From: Pseudomonas gozinkensis
Lineage (GTDB): Bacteria; Pseudomonadota; Gammaproteobacteria; Pseudomonadales; Pseudomonadaceae
DNA: 64,000 nt
Assembly: GCF_014863585.1 (NCBI RefSeq)
Contig: NZ_CP062253.1
Span: 3,808,501-3,872,500, forward strand
Direction of reading: 5' to 3'
Of the stretch, positions 17,720 through 25,252 are shown piece after piece. Under the pieces are notes generated by a model. It did not search any database. It saw nothing but the letters and a program-made list of their open reading frames with translations, and was not told where the DNA came from. A program made the position numbers and the translations under genes. Position 1 is the first letter of the stretch. Each line of letters begins with the position of its first letter.

Positions 17720-18136
17720 ATGAGTCAGCCAACCCACACCCGCATCCGCATGTTCAACACCAAGGACACCTACCCGAACCAGACCCTGGACAACGACCTT
17801 TGCCAGGCCGTGCGCGCCGGCAATACCGTGTACGTCCGTGGTCAGGTCGGCACCAATTTCGACGGTGAACTGGTCGGCCTCGGCGACCCGCGCGCGCAGA
17901 CCGAACAGGCCATGCGCAACGTCAAGCAACTGCTCGAAGAGGCCGGCAGCGACCTGAGCCATATCGTCAAGACCACCACTTACCTGATCGACCCGCGCTA
18001 CCGCGAGCCGGTGTATCAGGAAGTCGGCAAATGGCTGAAGGGCGTGTTCCCGATTTCCACCGGGCTGGTGGTGTCGGCCCTGGGTCAGCCGCAGTGGCTG
18101 ATGGAGATTGATGTGGTTGCGGTGATTCCCGAGTAA
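17720..18136 (+). CDS. RidA family protein (YjgF/YER057c/UK114)
   Basis: Protein of 138 residues. RidA-family proteins hydrolyse reactive enamine/imine intermediates to ketones, or act as related deaminases. Visible features are NDLCQAVRAGNTVYVRGQVGTN, TEQAMRNVKQLLEEAGSDLSHIVKTTTYL, and PISTGLVVSALGQPQWLMEID. The Arg of archetypal RidA (R105 in IEEAVA context) is not clearly present, because the region around residue 105 reads FPISTGLVV, so it may belong to another Rid subfamily. AGGAG precedes the ATG. It follows the flavoprotein gene by 58 bases and parallels RutC by position in the pathway. Confidence 0.92.
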   Translation: MSQPTHTRIRMFNTKDTYPNQTLDNDLCQAVRAGNTVYVRGQVGTNFDGELVGLGDPRAQTEQAMRNVKQLLEEAGSDLSHIVKTTTYLIDPRYREPVYQEVGKWLKGVFPISTGLVVSALGQPQWLMEIDVVAVIPE

Positions 18137-18163
18137 TTCGACCTTAGCGAAAGGAGGCCACAC

Positions 18164-18841
18164 ATGACATTTTCCATCGCCGCCCGTTGCCCCGAAACCG
18201 GCCAGTTCGGCATCGCCATCAGTTCCTCCAGCATCGCCGTCGGCGCCCGCTGCCCGTGGCTGTTGCCGGGGGTCGGCGCGGTGTCGAGCCAGAACATCAC
18301 CCTGCCGTCGCTCGGCCCGGAAGTGCTCGCCTTGATGGAACAAGGCCTGGCGCCCGAGGCCGCGCTGGACAAAGTGCTGACCCGCAACGGTTACAGTCAG
18401 TACCGGCAGATCACGGCGATCAACCACCTCGGTCAGACCGCGCATTTCAGCGGTGCGCAAACCCTGGGCGTGCACAACGCCGTGTCCGGCGAACAGTGCG
18501 TGGCGGCCGGCAACATGCTCGCCGGGCGCTCGGTGATCGAAGCCATGGTCAGCGCGTTTGAGGATGGCGAAGGCCAATTGGCCGACCGTCTGATCAAGGC
18601 CTTGCACGCCGCCCAGGCCCTGGGCGGTGAAGCAGGTCCGGTGCATTCGGCAGCCGTGGTCGTGGTTGGTGAACTGACCTGGCCCATCGTCAACCTGCGG
18701 GTGGACTGGGCCGATGAAGACCCGATCGGCCAATTGCAAAAACTCTGGGACGCCTATCGCCCGCAGCTTCAGGACTACATCGACCGCGCCCTCGATCCGG
18801 CCAGGGCGCCGGGCTACGGGGTTGCCGGAGACGACCGATGA
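18164..18841 (+). CDS. DUF1028 family protein
   Basis: Protein of 225 residues matching DUF1028, a family related in fold to N-terminal nucleophile hydrolases. It begins MTFSIAARCPETGQFGIAISSSS and contains GAVSSQNITLPSLGPEVL and SGEQCVAAGNMLAG, all typical. The family is found beside M20 peptidases and RidA proteins; its reaction has not been settled as far as I know. A very strong ribosome site (AAAGGAGG) lies ahead of the ATG, and its stop overlaps the ArgE-like start by four bases (ATGA), so the two are translationally coupled. Confidence 0.9.
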   Translation: MTFSIAARCPETGQFGIAISSSSIAVGARCPWLLPGVGAVSSQNITLPSLGPEVLALMEQGLAPEAALDKVLTRNGYSQYRQITAINHLGQTAHFSGAQTLGVHNAVSGEQCVAAGNMLAGRSVIEAMVSAFEDGEGQLADRLIKALHAAQALGGEAGPVHSAAVVVVGELTWPIVNLRVDWADEDPIGQLQKLWDAYRPQLQDYIDRALDPARAPGYGVAGDDR

Positions 18842-19986
18842 GCAACAGCGTCGCGTTGCTCAGGACGCTGGTGGGGTTCGACACCACCAGCCGCGAGTCC
18901 AACCTGCAATTGATCGACTTCGTGCGTAGCCACCTCGAAAGTTTCGACGTGCCGTGCGAGCTGATCTACAACGATGAGCGCAGCAAGGCCAACCTGTTCG
19001 CCACGATCGGCCCGGCCGATCAGCCGGGCATCGTACTGTCGGGGCACACCGATGTGGTGCCCGCCGACGGTCAGCCATGGACCGTGCCGCCGTTCGAACT
19101 CAGCGAGCGCGACGGCAAGCTTTACGGTCGTGGCACGGCGGACATGAAGGGCTACATCGCCTGCGTGCTGGCGCTGGTGCCGTCGTTGATCGAAGCACCG
19201 CTGCACCTGCCGGTGCACATTGCGCTGTCGTACGACGAAGAAGTCGGCTGCCTAGGCGTGCGCTCGTTGCTCAAGGTGCTGGAGCAACGTCCGGTCAAAC
19301 CGTTGCTGTGCATCATCGGCGAGCCGACCGAGCTCAAACCGGTACTCGGGCACAAAGGCAAACTGGCGATGCGCTGCGATGTCCAGGGTCACGCCTGTCA
19401 TTCGGCCTACGCGCCGCTCGGAGTGAACGCCATCGAATGCGCCGCCGAGCTGATCGGCGAGCTGGGACGCATCGGCCGGCAACTCAAGGATGAACACCTC
19501 GATCCGCGTTTCGACCCGCCGTACTCCACGGTGCAAACCGGTGTGATCAGCGGCGGCAAGGCATTGAACATCGTCCCCGCCGACTGCCGTTTCGACTTTG
19601 AAATCCGCGCCCTGCCCTCGCAGGATCCGGCGATTGTCGCGCAGCAACTCAAGACCTACGCCGAACAACAAATGCTGCCGCGCATGCGGGCCGTCAGCGA
19701 GCAGAGCGATATCCGCTTCAGCGAATTGTCGGCCTATCCGGGGCTGGCCACCGATGCCCGAAGCCAGGCTGCCGAGTTGATCGCTACGTTCTGTGGTTCG
19801 GACGATTTCGGCACCGTGGCCTTTGGAACTGAAGGCGGCTTGTTCGATGCGGTGGGGATTCCCACGGTGGTGTGCGGTCCCGGCAGCATGGATCAGGGCC
19901 ACAAGCCGGACGAGTTCGTCAGCCGCGATCAGCTCAAGGCCTGCGATGAGATGCTGCAAAGGATGCTGGCTTCGATTCGTCTTTGA
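18838..19986 (+). CDS. M20 family acetylornithine deacetylase-like amidohydrolase
   Basis: Zinc-dependent deacylase of 382 residues. Metal ligands are visible in order: His and Asp in SGHTDVVPADG near residue 67, Asp in GRGTADMKG near 98, Glu pair in SYDEEVGCLG near 130, and the late His in MDQGHKPDEF near 354. The C-terminal half contains the dimerisation domain. The length is that of ArgE, but the context (RidA, DUF1028, nucleobase permease) argues for a catabolic N-acyl or N-carbamoyl substrate rather than arginine synthesis. Start overlaps the DUF1028 stop. Confidence 0.9.
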   Translation: MSNSVALLRTLVGFDTTSRESNLQLIDFVRSHLESFDVPCELIYNDERSKANLFATIGPADQPGIVLSGHTDVVPADGQPWTVPPFELSERDGKLYGRGTADMKGYIACVLALVPSLIEAPLHLPVHIALSYDEEVGCLGVRSLLKVLEQRPVKPLLCIIGEPTELKPVLGHKGKLAMRCDVQGHACHSAYAPLGVNAIECAAELIGELGRIGRQLKDEHLDPRFDPPYSTVQTGVISGGKALNIVPADCRFDFEIRALPSQDPAIVAQQLKTYAEQQMLPRMRAVSEQSDIRFSELSAYPGLATDARSQAAELIATFCGSDDFGTVAFGTEGGLFDAVGIPTVVCGPGSMDQGHKPDEFVSRDQLKACDEMLQRMLASIRL

Positions 19987-20003
19987 TACCGGGCCCCAAC
20001 TCT

Positions 20004-20094
20004 TTGGGAGCAGGTTTGCCCGCGAAAGCGCCAGATCAGCCATCTGTTTGGGTTGAGTCTGATGGCCTCTTCGCGGGCAAGCCCGCTCCCACAG
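20004..20094. repeat. REPIN, copy 2 (variant arms)
   Basis: Left arm TGGGAGCAGGTTTGCCCGCG and right arm CGCGGGCAAGCCCGCTCCCA are variants of the other copies. It separates the ArgE-like gene from the second NCS1 permease gene. Confidence 0.85.
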
Positions 20095-20370
20095 GACTTA
20101 GCGATTGGCGCAGATTTTCGATGCGCCACATCCTACAGACAGCTGCTCCGTTGGAGGTCTGCTGCGCTCGCGCTTGCACGTATGAAAGGCCCGAAACAGA
20201 GCGGCTTCGACGGAAACACGAAGCTCGTTTTTTTAACGCCTGAAGCAACAAAACTACTAATTTATCTCTCCCCTTTCCTTGCCCATGATCAACCCCAACA
20301 AGAAATGCGCCGTCCGTGCCGGCGCTCACTGAAGTACGTCCACGTACTCGTCCTTGCCTTGGAGTTCGTC
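20095..20370 (+). other. Leader region of the second NCS1 permease gene
   Basis: About 275 bases between the REPIN and the permease ATG hold no convincing gene. GTACGTCCACGTAC near 20333-20346 is a small inverted repeat (GTACGT/ACGTAC) just upstream of the ribosome site GGAG. A weak in-frame open stretch runs through the region but lacks coding character. The length leaves room for a promoter and a structured leader; I could not match a known riboswitch. Confidence 0.4.
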
Positions 20371-21786
20371 ATGGCCACCTCTGCAACAACGTCCGCACCG
20401 CTCATTGAAAAACATACGATCGGCTATGTGCCGCCCGAAGATCGCCACGGAAAGGTTCGGGATCTGTTCACCCTCTGGTTCGGCGGCAATATCGCGCCGT
20501 TGCCCATCGTCACCGGCGCCCTCGGCGTGCAGTTGTTTCACCTGAATCTGGTGTGGGGCATCGTCGCCATTCTGGTCGGTCATCTGGTCGGCGGTGTGCT
20601 GATGGCGCTGCACTCGGCGCAAGGCCCGCAGATGGGCATTCCGCAGATGATCCAGAGCCGTGCGCAGTTCGGTTCCCTTGGCGCATTGCTGGTGGTGTTG
20701 ATTGCCGGCGTCATGTACATCGGCTTCTTCGCCTCCAACATCGTGCTGGCCGGCAAGTCGCTGCATGGCGTGGTCGACAGCGTTCCGGTGCCGGTCGGCA
20801 TCGTGATTGGCGCGCTGGGTTCGGGGATCATCGGCATCATCGGTTACCGCTTCATTCACGTGCTCAACCGCATCGGCACCTGGGTGCTGGGGATCGGCAT
20901 CGTGGTCGGTTTCGGCTACATCCTCACCCACATCCAGACCGATGACTTCCTCACTCGCGGCAGCTTCAACATCTCGGGCTGGCTCGCCACCGTGTCGCTG
21001 GCGGCGTTGTGGCAGATTGCGTTTGCGCCTTACGTGTCGGACTACTCGCGCTACCTGCCGGCGAATGTGCCGGTGGCGGCGACCTTCTGGACGACCTATC
21101 TGGGATCGGCACTGGGTTCGAGCCTGTCGTTCGTGTTTGGCGCCGTTGCCGTGCTGGCAACACCGGTGGGCATGGACACCATGGAAGCGGTGAAACTCGC
21201 CACCGGCGCCATCGGCCCGTTGATGCTGGTGCTATTCCTGCTCAGCGTGATCAGCCACAACGCCCTCAACCTGTACGGCGCGGTGCTGTCGCTGATCACG
21301 CTGGTGCAGACCTTCGCCTACCGCTGGATTCCAACCGCCAAGAGCCGTGCGGTGATTTCGATCATCGTCCTGCTGGCCTGCTGCTTCGCTGCGGTCGGCG
21401 CCTCGGCAGACTTCATCGGCCACTTCGTCGACATGGTGCTGGTGCTGTTGGTGGTGCTGGTGCCGTGGACGGCGATCAACCTGATCGACTTTTACGCCAT
21501 CCACAAAGGGCAGTACGACATCGACTCGATCTTCCAGGTCGATGGCGGCATCTACGGCCGTTACAACCCGCAAGCCTTGCTGGCCTATGCGATCGGTATC
21601 GCGGTGCAGATTCCGTTCATGAACACGCCGCTGTACGTCGGGCCGGTGTCGGCGCACATCAACGGCGCGGACCTGTCGTGGGTGGTTGGCTTGCTGGTGA
21701 CCTCGCCGCTCTATTTCTGGCTGGCGACTCGTGACAGTGCTTATCGTCGGCGGCTGACCTCCGGAAAACTGGTGAACAGTCTGTAA
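20371..21786 (+). CDS. NCS1 family nucleobase-type permease (second paralogue)
   Basis: Membrane symporter of 471 residues with about 12 hydrophobic segments, closely related to the permease at 11245. Shared signatures are GGNIAPLPIVTGALGVQ, HSAQGPQMGIPQMIQSRAQFG and APYVSDYSRYLP, and both end with an NGADLSWVVG- or EGADLSWLVG-type segment. The reading frame is open far upstream, but the ATG at 20371 has GGAG and matches the paralogue's N-terminus (ATSATTSAPLIEKHTIGYVP). By family it imports a purine, pyrimidine, hydantoin or similar ring compound; it follows the catabolic gene group on the same strand. Confidence 0.92.
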   Translation: MATSATTSAPLIEKHTIGYVPPEDRHGKVRDLFTLWFGGNIAPLPIVTGALGVQLFHLNLVWGIVAILVGHLVGGVLMALHSAQGPQMGIPQMIQSRAQFGSLGALLVVLIAGVMYIGFFASNIVLAGKSLHGVVDSVPVPVGIVIGALGSGIIGIIGYRFIHVLNRIGTWVLGIGIVVGFGYILTHIQTDDFLTRGSFNISGWLATVSLAALWQIAFAPYVSDYSRYLPANVPVAATFWTTYLGSALGSSLSFVFGAVAVLATPVGMDTMEAVKLATGAIGPLMLVLFLLSVISHNALNLYGAVLSLITLVQTFAYRWIPTAKSRAVISIIVLLACCFAAVGASADFIGHFVDMVLVLLVVLVPWTAINLIDFYAIHKGQYDIDSIFQVDGGIYGRYNPQALLAYAIGIAVQIPFMNTPLYVGPVSAHINGADLSWVVGLLVTSPLYFWLATRDSAYRRRLTSGKLVNSL

Positions 21787-21811
21787 GCGATGCGTTCTGC
21801 GCTGACACACG

Positions 21812-21838
21812 AAGGCCCTCGAAAGTGAGGGCCTTTTT
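21812..21838. terminator. Terminator after the second NCS1 permease gene
   Basis: AAGGCCCTC and GAGGGCCTT form a nine-base-pair stem with a short loop and are followed by TTTGTTTT. It lies between the convergent permease and HxlR genes. Confidence 0.85.
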
Positions 21839-21855
21839 GTTTTGGATGGAGCCGC

Positions 21856-22353
21856 CTATTTCGACTTGAATGCCTCACGCCGCGCCTGTCGTTCGGCGGC
21901 GTACGCCTCTTGCGGCTGGCTGATCAGATCCTCACGGCGCAACACTTCACCGCAGTGATCGCACAACGGCCCGAGGCCGGCGCTGTGGTTGCAGTTCTTG
22001 TGGGTCATGTTCACCGCCAGCCCTTCCTCCGGCGACTTGCACCAGGTCTCGCCCCAAGCGCGTAACGCGATCACCACCGGGTAAAACGCCTCGCCTTTTG
22101 CGGTGAGGTGGTACTCGTAGCGTTTCGGCCGCTCGTTGTACAAGCGACGCTCGACCAGTCCGTCCGCCTCGAGGCTTTTCAGACGGGCGGCGACCATCTG
22201 CGGCGTACCGCCGGTCTGGGCCAGGATCTCGTCGTAACGATGGCTGCCCATGAACAACTCGCGCAAAACCAGCACCGTCCAGCGGTCGCCGACGATCGCC
22301 TCGGCCCGGGAAATCGGGCACAGCGTATCGGGAAGACTATCGTTTACAGCCAT
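21856..22353 (-). CDS. HxlR-family regulator with C-terminal cysteine-rich tail
   Basis: Regulator of 165 residues. CPISRAEAIVGDRWTVLVLREL near residue 12 and GTPQMVAARLKSLEADGLV are the HxlR winged-helix signature. Beyond the normal family length there is a tail of about 60 residues with the pattern NCNH...PLCDHCGEVL, which could bind a metal, for example as a small zinc ribbon. AAAGAGG precedes the ATG. It is divergent from the cysteine hydrolase/aldehyde dehydrogenase operon at 22453, which it probably controls. Confidence 0.88.
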   Translation of the reverse strand: MAVNDSLPDTLCPISRAEAIVGDRWTVLVLRELFMGSHRYDEILAQTGGTPQMVAARLKSLEADGLVERRLYNERPKRYEYHLTAKGEAFYPVVIALRAWGETWCKSPEEGLAVNMTHKNCNHSAGLGPLCDHCGEVLRREDLISQPQEAYAAERQARREAFKSK

Positions 22354-22452
22354 CAGGGCTTGCCTCTTTCACAGTTACTATGATTATCATATCAACACGA
22401 TGCGGGAACAAGCCCTGAGCATCGATCACTCTCATTGCCGGAGTACATCGTC

Positions 22453-23091
22453 ATGTCGAAACCTCTCTATCCGCTCGACAGAACCGCCTACCTGCTGGTC
22501 GATCCGTACAACGATTTTCTCTCGGACGGCGGCAAGATCTTTCCGCTGATCAAACCGATGGCCGAGCAGAACGGCTTGCTCGACAACCTGCGCAAACTCG
22601 ATCGCGCCGTACGGGCCCTGCCGATTCCGGTCGTCATCGTACCGCATCACCGCTGGGTCAAAGGCGACTACGAAAACTGGGATCATCCCACTCCCACCCA
22701 ACAAAAGATCATGCACATGCACCACTTTTCGCGCGGCGAATGGGGCGGTGAATGGCACCCGGACTTCGCACCGAAGGACGGCGACATCGTGGTTCAGGAA
22801 CACTGGGGCTCCAGCGGTTTCGCCAACACCGACCTGGATTTTCGCCTGAAACAGCAAGGCATCACCCACGTAATCATTGTCGGGCTCCTGGCCAACACCT
22901 GCATCGAAGCCACCGCGCGCTATGCGTCCGAACTTGGCTATCACATCACGCTGGTACGCGATGCGACCGCTGCGTTCAAAGAGGAAATGATGCACGCCGC
23001 CCACGAACTCAACGGCCCGACGTTCGCCCATGTCATCACCACCACGGACGAACTGATCGCCAGCCTTCAGTCCCAGGGTGACGCGAAATGA
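22453..23091 (+). CDS. Isochorismatase-fold cysteine hydrolase
   Basis: Hydrolase of 212 residues of the isochorismatase-like fold. The nucleophile Cys150 lies in GLLANTCIEATARYA and the catalytic Asp17 in LLVDPYNDFL. The usual Lys segment (for example KWRYSAF) reads QEHWGSSGF here, so the Lys seems replaced. Relatives hydrolyse amides such as N-carbamoylsarcosine, ureidoacrylate or nicotinamide. The start at 22453 matches the conserved region, with GGAG upstream. The stop overlaps the aldehyde dehydrogenase start by four bases. In the model for this locus it would play the part of RutB. Confidence 0.88.
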   Translation: MSKPLYPLDRTAYLLVDPYNDFLSDGGKIFPLIKPMAEQNGLLDNLRKLDRAVRALPIPVVIVPHHRWVKGDYENWDHPTPTQQKIMHMHHFSRGEWGGEWHPDFAPKDGDIVVQEHWGSSGFANTDLDFRLKQQGITHVIIVGLLANTCIEATARYASELGYHITLVRDATAAFKEEMMHAAHELNGPTFAHVITTTDELIASLQSQGDAK

Positions 23092-24653
23092 GTCTGACTG
23101 GCCACCTGCTGATAGGCGCCGCTGACGTCCCCGCTACCGAGGGCACGATGAAGGCGCTGAATCCGGCGACCAACACACTGATCGAGCCGGAATTCGCCTT
23201 CGGCGGTGCAGCGCAGATCGACCAGGCTGCAACCCTCGCCGATGCGGCCTTCGACAGCTACAGCCACACTTCGCTGGCCGAACGTGCGGCGTTTCTCGAA
23301 AGCATCGCCGACAACCTCGACGCCGTCCGTGAGGAACTGGCCGCCCGTGCCGCACTTGAAACCGGTCTGCCTCAGGCACAGCTCGAAGGCGAAGCCGCCC
23401 GGGCCGCGACTCAGTTCCGTCAGTTCGCCGACGTGGTGCGCAAGGGTCGGTTCCTGCAACTGGCGATCGACCCGGCGCAACCTGAGCGTCAGCCCCGGCC
23501 ACGGATGGATCACCGGCTGCAAAAGATCGCGATAGGCCCGGTAGCGATCTTCGGTGCGAGCAACTTTCCGATCTCCTATTCGGTGGCCGGCGGCGATACT
23601 GCGTCGGCACTCGCGGCCGGAGCTACGGTGATTCTCAAGGCCCATAACGCGCATCCCGGGGCCTCGGAAATTCAGGCTCGCGCAATCCGCAAAGCGGTGC
23701 AGATGCATGGCTTGCACGAAGGGGTTTTCTCCATGGTGCGCGGTGGTGGTAATGCCATCGGTGAGGCGCTGGTCGATCATCCTTTGATTAAAGCGGTGAC
23801 GTTCACCGGTTCAGAGGTGGGCGGCATGGCGCTTTATCGCCGCGCGCAATTACGGCCTGATCCGATTCCGGTGTTTACCGAAATGACCAGCGTCAACCCG
23901 ACGTTCATTTTGCCCGCAGCGCTGGCCGCACGTGGCGGCGAGATCGGCGATGGCTTTATCGAGCGGATGCTGGTGAATGTCGGGCAAGCCTGTTTGTGTC
24001 CGTCGATCCTGATCGCGGTCGAGGGTGAAGGACTGCAAGCGCTGCGCAGCGCCATGATCAAGCGAGTCAGCGAAGCGCCGGCACGCACGATGCTGACGCC
24101 GGGGATTCACGGTTCATACGTCAAAGGGCTGGTGGCAATGGAAAGTGTGGGGGCGAATCGGGTGGCGGTCGGCGCGCCGGCGGATGGGAAGTTTGAAGGC
24201 CGCTCGGCGCTGTTGGAAGTTGACGGTCAACGCCTGCTCAGCGAACCGGCGCTGGCCCATGAAGTGTTCGGCCCAGCCGCGTTGTTGGTAACGGTTAACA
24301 ATGAAGAAGAGTTGCTGGCAGTTGCCCGTTCATTCAAGGGTCAACTGAGCGCAGCCATTCACCTTGAAGACCGCGATCTGGATCTGGCCCGGCATCTGCT
24401 GCCGATCCTCGAACGCCGCACCGGACGCATTGTGGTCAACGCCTTCGCCCATCCGCAGGAAGTGACTTTCGCCACCGTCCACGGCGGGCCGTTCCCGGCC
24501 ACTTCGGACAGCCGCTTCACCTCGGTCGGCATGACCTCGATCGAGCGCTTTTTGCGGCCGGTGGCGTATCAGGGCTTTCCGGATGCGTTGCTGCCGCAAG
24601 TGTTGCGCGACGGTAATCCACTCGACCTGCCCCGCAGCATCGACGGCCAATAA
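23088..24653 (+). CDS. NADP-type aldehyde dehydrogenase, ketoglutarate-semialdehyde-dehydrogenase-like
   Basis: Aldehyde dehydrogenase of 521 residues. The divergent KGSADH-type arrangement is seen: FGASNFPISYSVAGGDTASALAAG, the catalytic Glu in VFTEMTSVNP, and the catalytic Cys in VNVGQACLCPS. The C-terminal block NAFAHPQEVTFATVHGGPFPATSD is typical of alpha-ketoglutaric semialdehyde dehydrogenases that act in hydroxyproline, sugar-acid and related routes. The substrate here should be the aldehyde end product of the hydrolase pathway. It is translationally coupled to the cysteine hydrolase and followed by a strong terminator. Confidence 0.9.
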   Translation: MSLTGHLLIGAADVPATEGTMKALNPATNTLIEPEFAFGGAAQIDQAATLADAAFDSYSHTSLAERAAFLESIADNLDAVREELAARAALETGLPQAQLEGEAARAATQFRQFADVVRKGRFLQLAIDPAQPERQPRPRMDHRLQKIAIGPVAIFGASNFPISYSVAGGDTASALAAGATVILKAHNAHPGASEIQARAIRKAVQMHGLHEGVFSMVRGGGNAIGEALVDHPLIKAVTFTGSEVGGMALYRRAQLRPDPIPVFTEMTSVNPTFILPAALAARGGEIGDGFIERMLVNVGQACLCPSILIAVEGEGLQALRSAMIKRVSEAPARTMLTPGIHGSYVKGLVAMESVGANRVAVGAPADGKFEGRSALLEVDGQRLLSEPALAHEVFGPAALLVTVNNEEELLAVARSFKGQLSAAIHLEDRDLDLARHLLPILERRTGRIVVNAFAHPQEVTFATVHGGPFPATSDSRFTSVGMTSIERFLRPVAYQGFPDALLPQVLRDGNPLDLPRSIDGQ

Positions 24654-24654
24654 A

Positions 24655-24694
24655 AAATGCCCGGTTCGGCGAATCACCGAACCGGGCATTTTTA
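24655..24694. terminator. Bidirectional terminator between aldehyde dehydrogenase and di-Mop genes
   Basis: AATGCCCGGTTCGGCG is largely matched by CACCGAACCGGGCATT, giving a stem of at least 12 base pairs flanked by A- and T-runs on both sides. It serves the convergent genes at 24653 and 24712. Confidence 0.92.
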
Positions 24695-24711
24695 GCGAGT
24701 CACGGGTTCGA

Positions 24712-25140
24712 TCAGGCCGGCACACCCAGAATGATGTGCGAAGCCTTGATCACTGCCGTAGCACTGACGCCAGTCGCCAGGCCCAACTCGTTCACCGCAT
24801 CTCGGGTCACGATCGAATAGACCTTCGAACCGCCGGCCAGCTCGATCACCACTTCAGCGTTAACGGCGCCATCAGTCACGCTCAGCACCTTGCCTTGCAG
24901 GCAGTTGCGGGCCGACAGGCGAATGTCGCTGGACTCGGTCATCAGCATCACCCAAGGCGCCTTGACCAAAGCAACGGCTTCTTTGCCCACCGCGATGCCC
25001 AGGCTTTTGAGGCTGGCCAGGGTCACGACTGCAACCAGCTTCTCGCCGCCCGGCAGGGTCAGGACGACTTCCGCATTGACCGAGCCTTCCTGAACCTGGC
25101 TGACCTGACCTTTGAAAACGTTGCGGGCACTGACTTTCAT
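24712..25140 (-). CDS. Di-Mop (TOBE) molybdate-binding protein
   Basis: Cytosolic protein of 142 residues made of two tandem Mop domains. Each begins SARN(V/C)-(F/L)-(K/Q)-G-(Q/K)-V (residues 4 and about 76) and continues NAEVV and a V-x-x-L-G segment, ending AVIKASHIILGV in the second. Such proteins (molbindins) store or buffer molybdate or tungstate. No mod transport genes are adjacent. A repeated decamer and a small palindrome lie upstream. The gene follows the M24 peptidase gene on the same strand by 112 bases. Confidence 0.9.
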   Translation of the reverse strand: MKVSARNVFKGQVSQVQEGSVNAEVVLTLPGGEKLVAVVTLASLKSLGIAVGKEAVALVKAPWVMLMTESSDIRLSARNCLQGKVLSVTDGAVNAEVVIELAGGSKVYSIVTRDAVNELGLATGVSATAVIKASHIILGVPA

Positions 25141-25205
25141 GATGGACGTCCTTTTGTTGACTTTAGAGTTAGGAAACGGGCTGCATCATCGGAGCAAGCG
25201 TTATG

Positions 25206-25217
25206 TAGTTACAACTA
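25206..25217. promoter_or_regulatory. Palindrome upstream of the di-Mop gene
   Basis: TAGTT-AC-AACTA is a perfect inverted repeat about 66 bases before the di-Mop start. The decamer TGACTTTAGA occurs on either side at 25158-25167 and 25248-25257. This is weak operator evidence. Confidence 0.35.
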
Positions 25218-25252
25218 TAGCGCTGCGCCTGAATGCACATCGACTCCTGACT

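Noticed and set aside
18838-19986. Assigning the M20 gene as argE of arginine synthesis
   Set aside because: The length fits, but the coupling to DUF1028 and the catabolic neighbours make a degradative role more likely.
12977-23091. Naming the locus as the rut operon (rutA-rutF-rutC-rutB-rutG)
   Set aside because: The LLM enzyme is of luciferase-alpha type, genes lie in several transcription units, RutE is absent, and DUF1028, M20 and KGSADH genes are extra.
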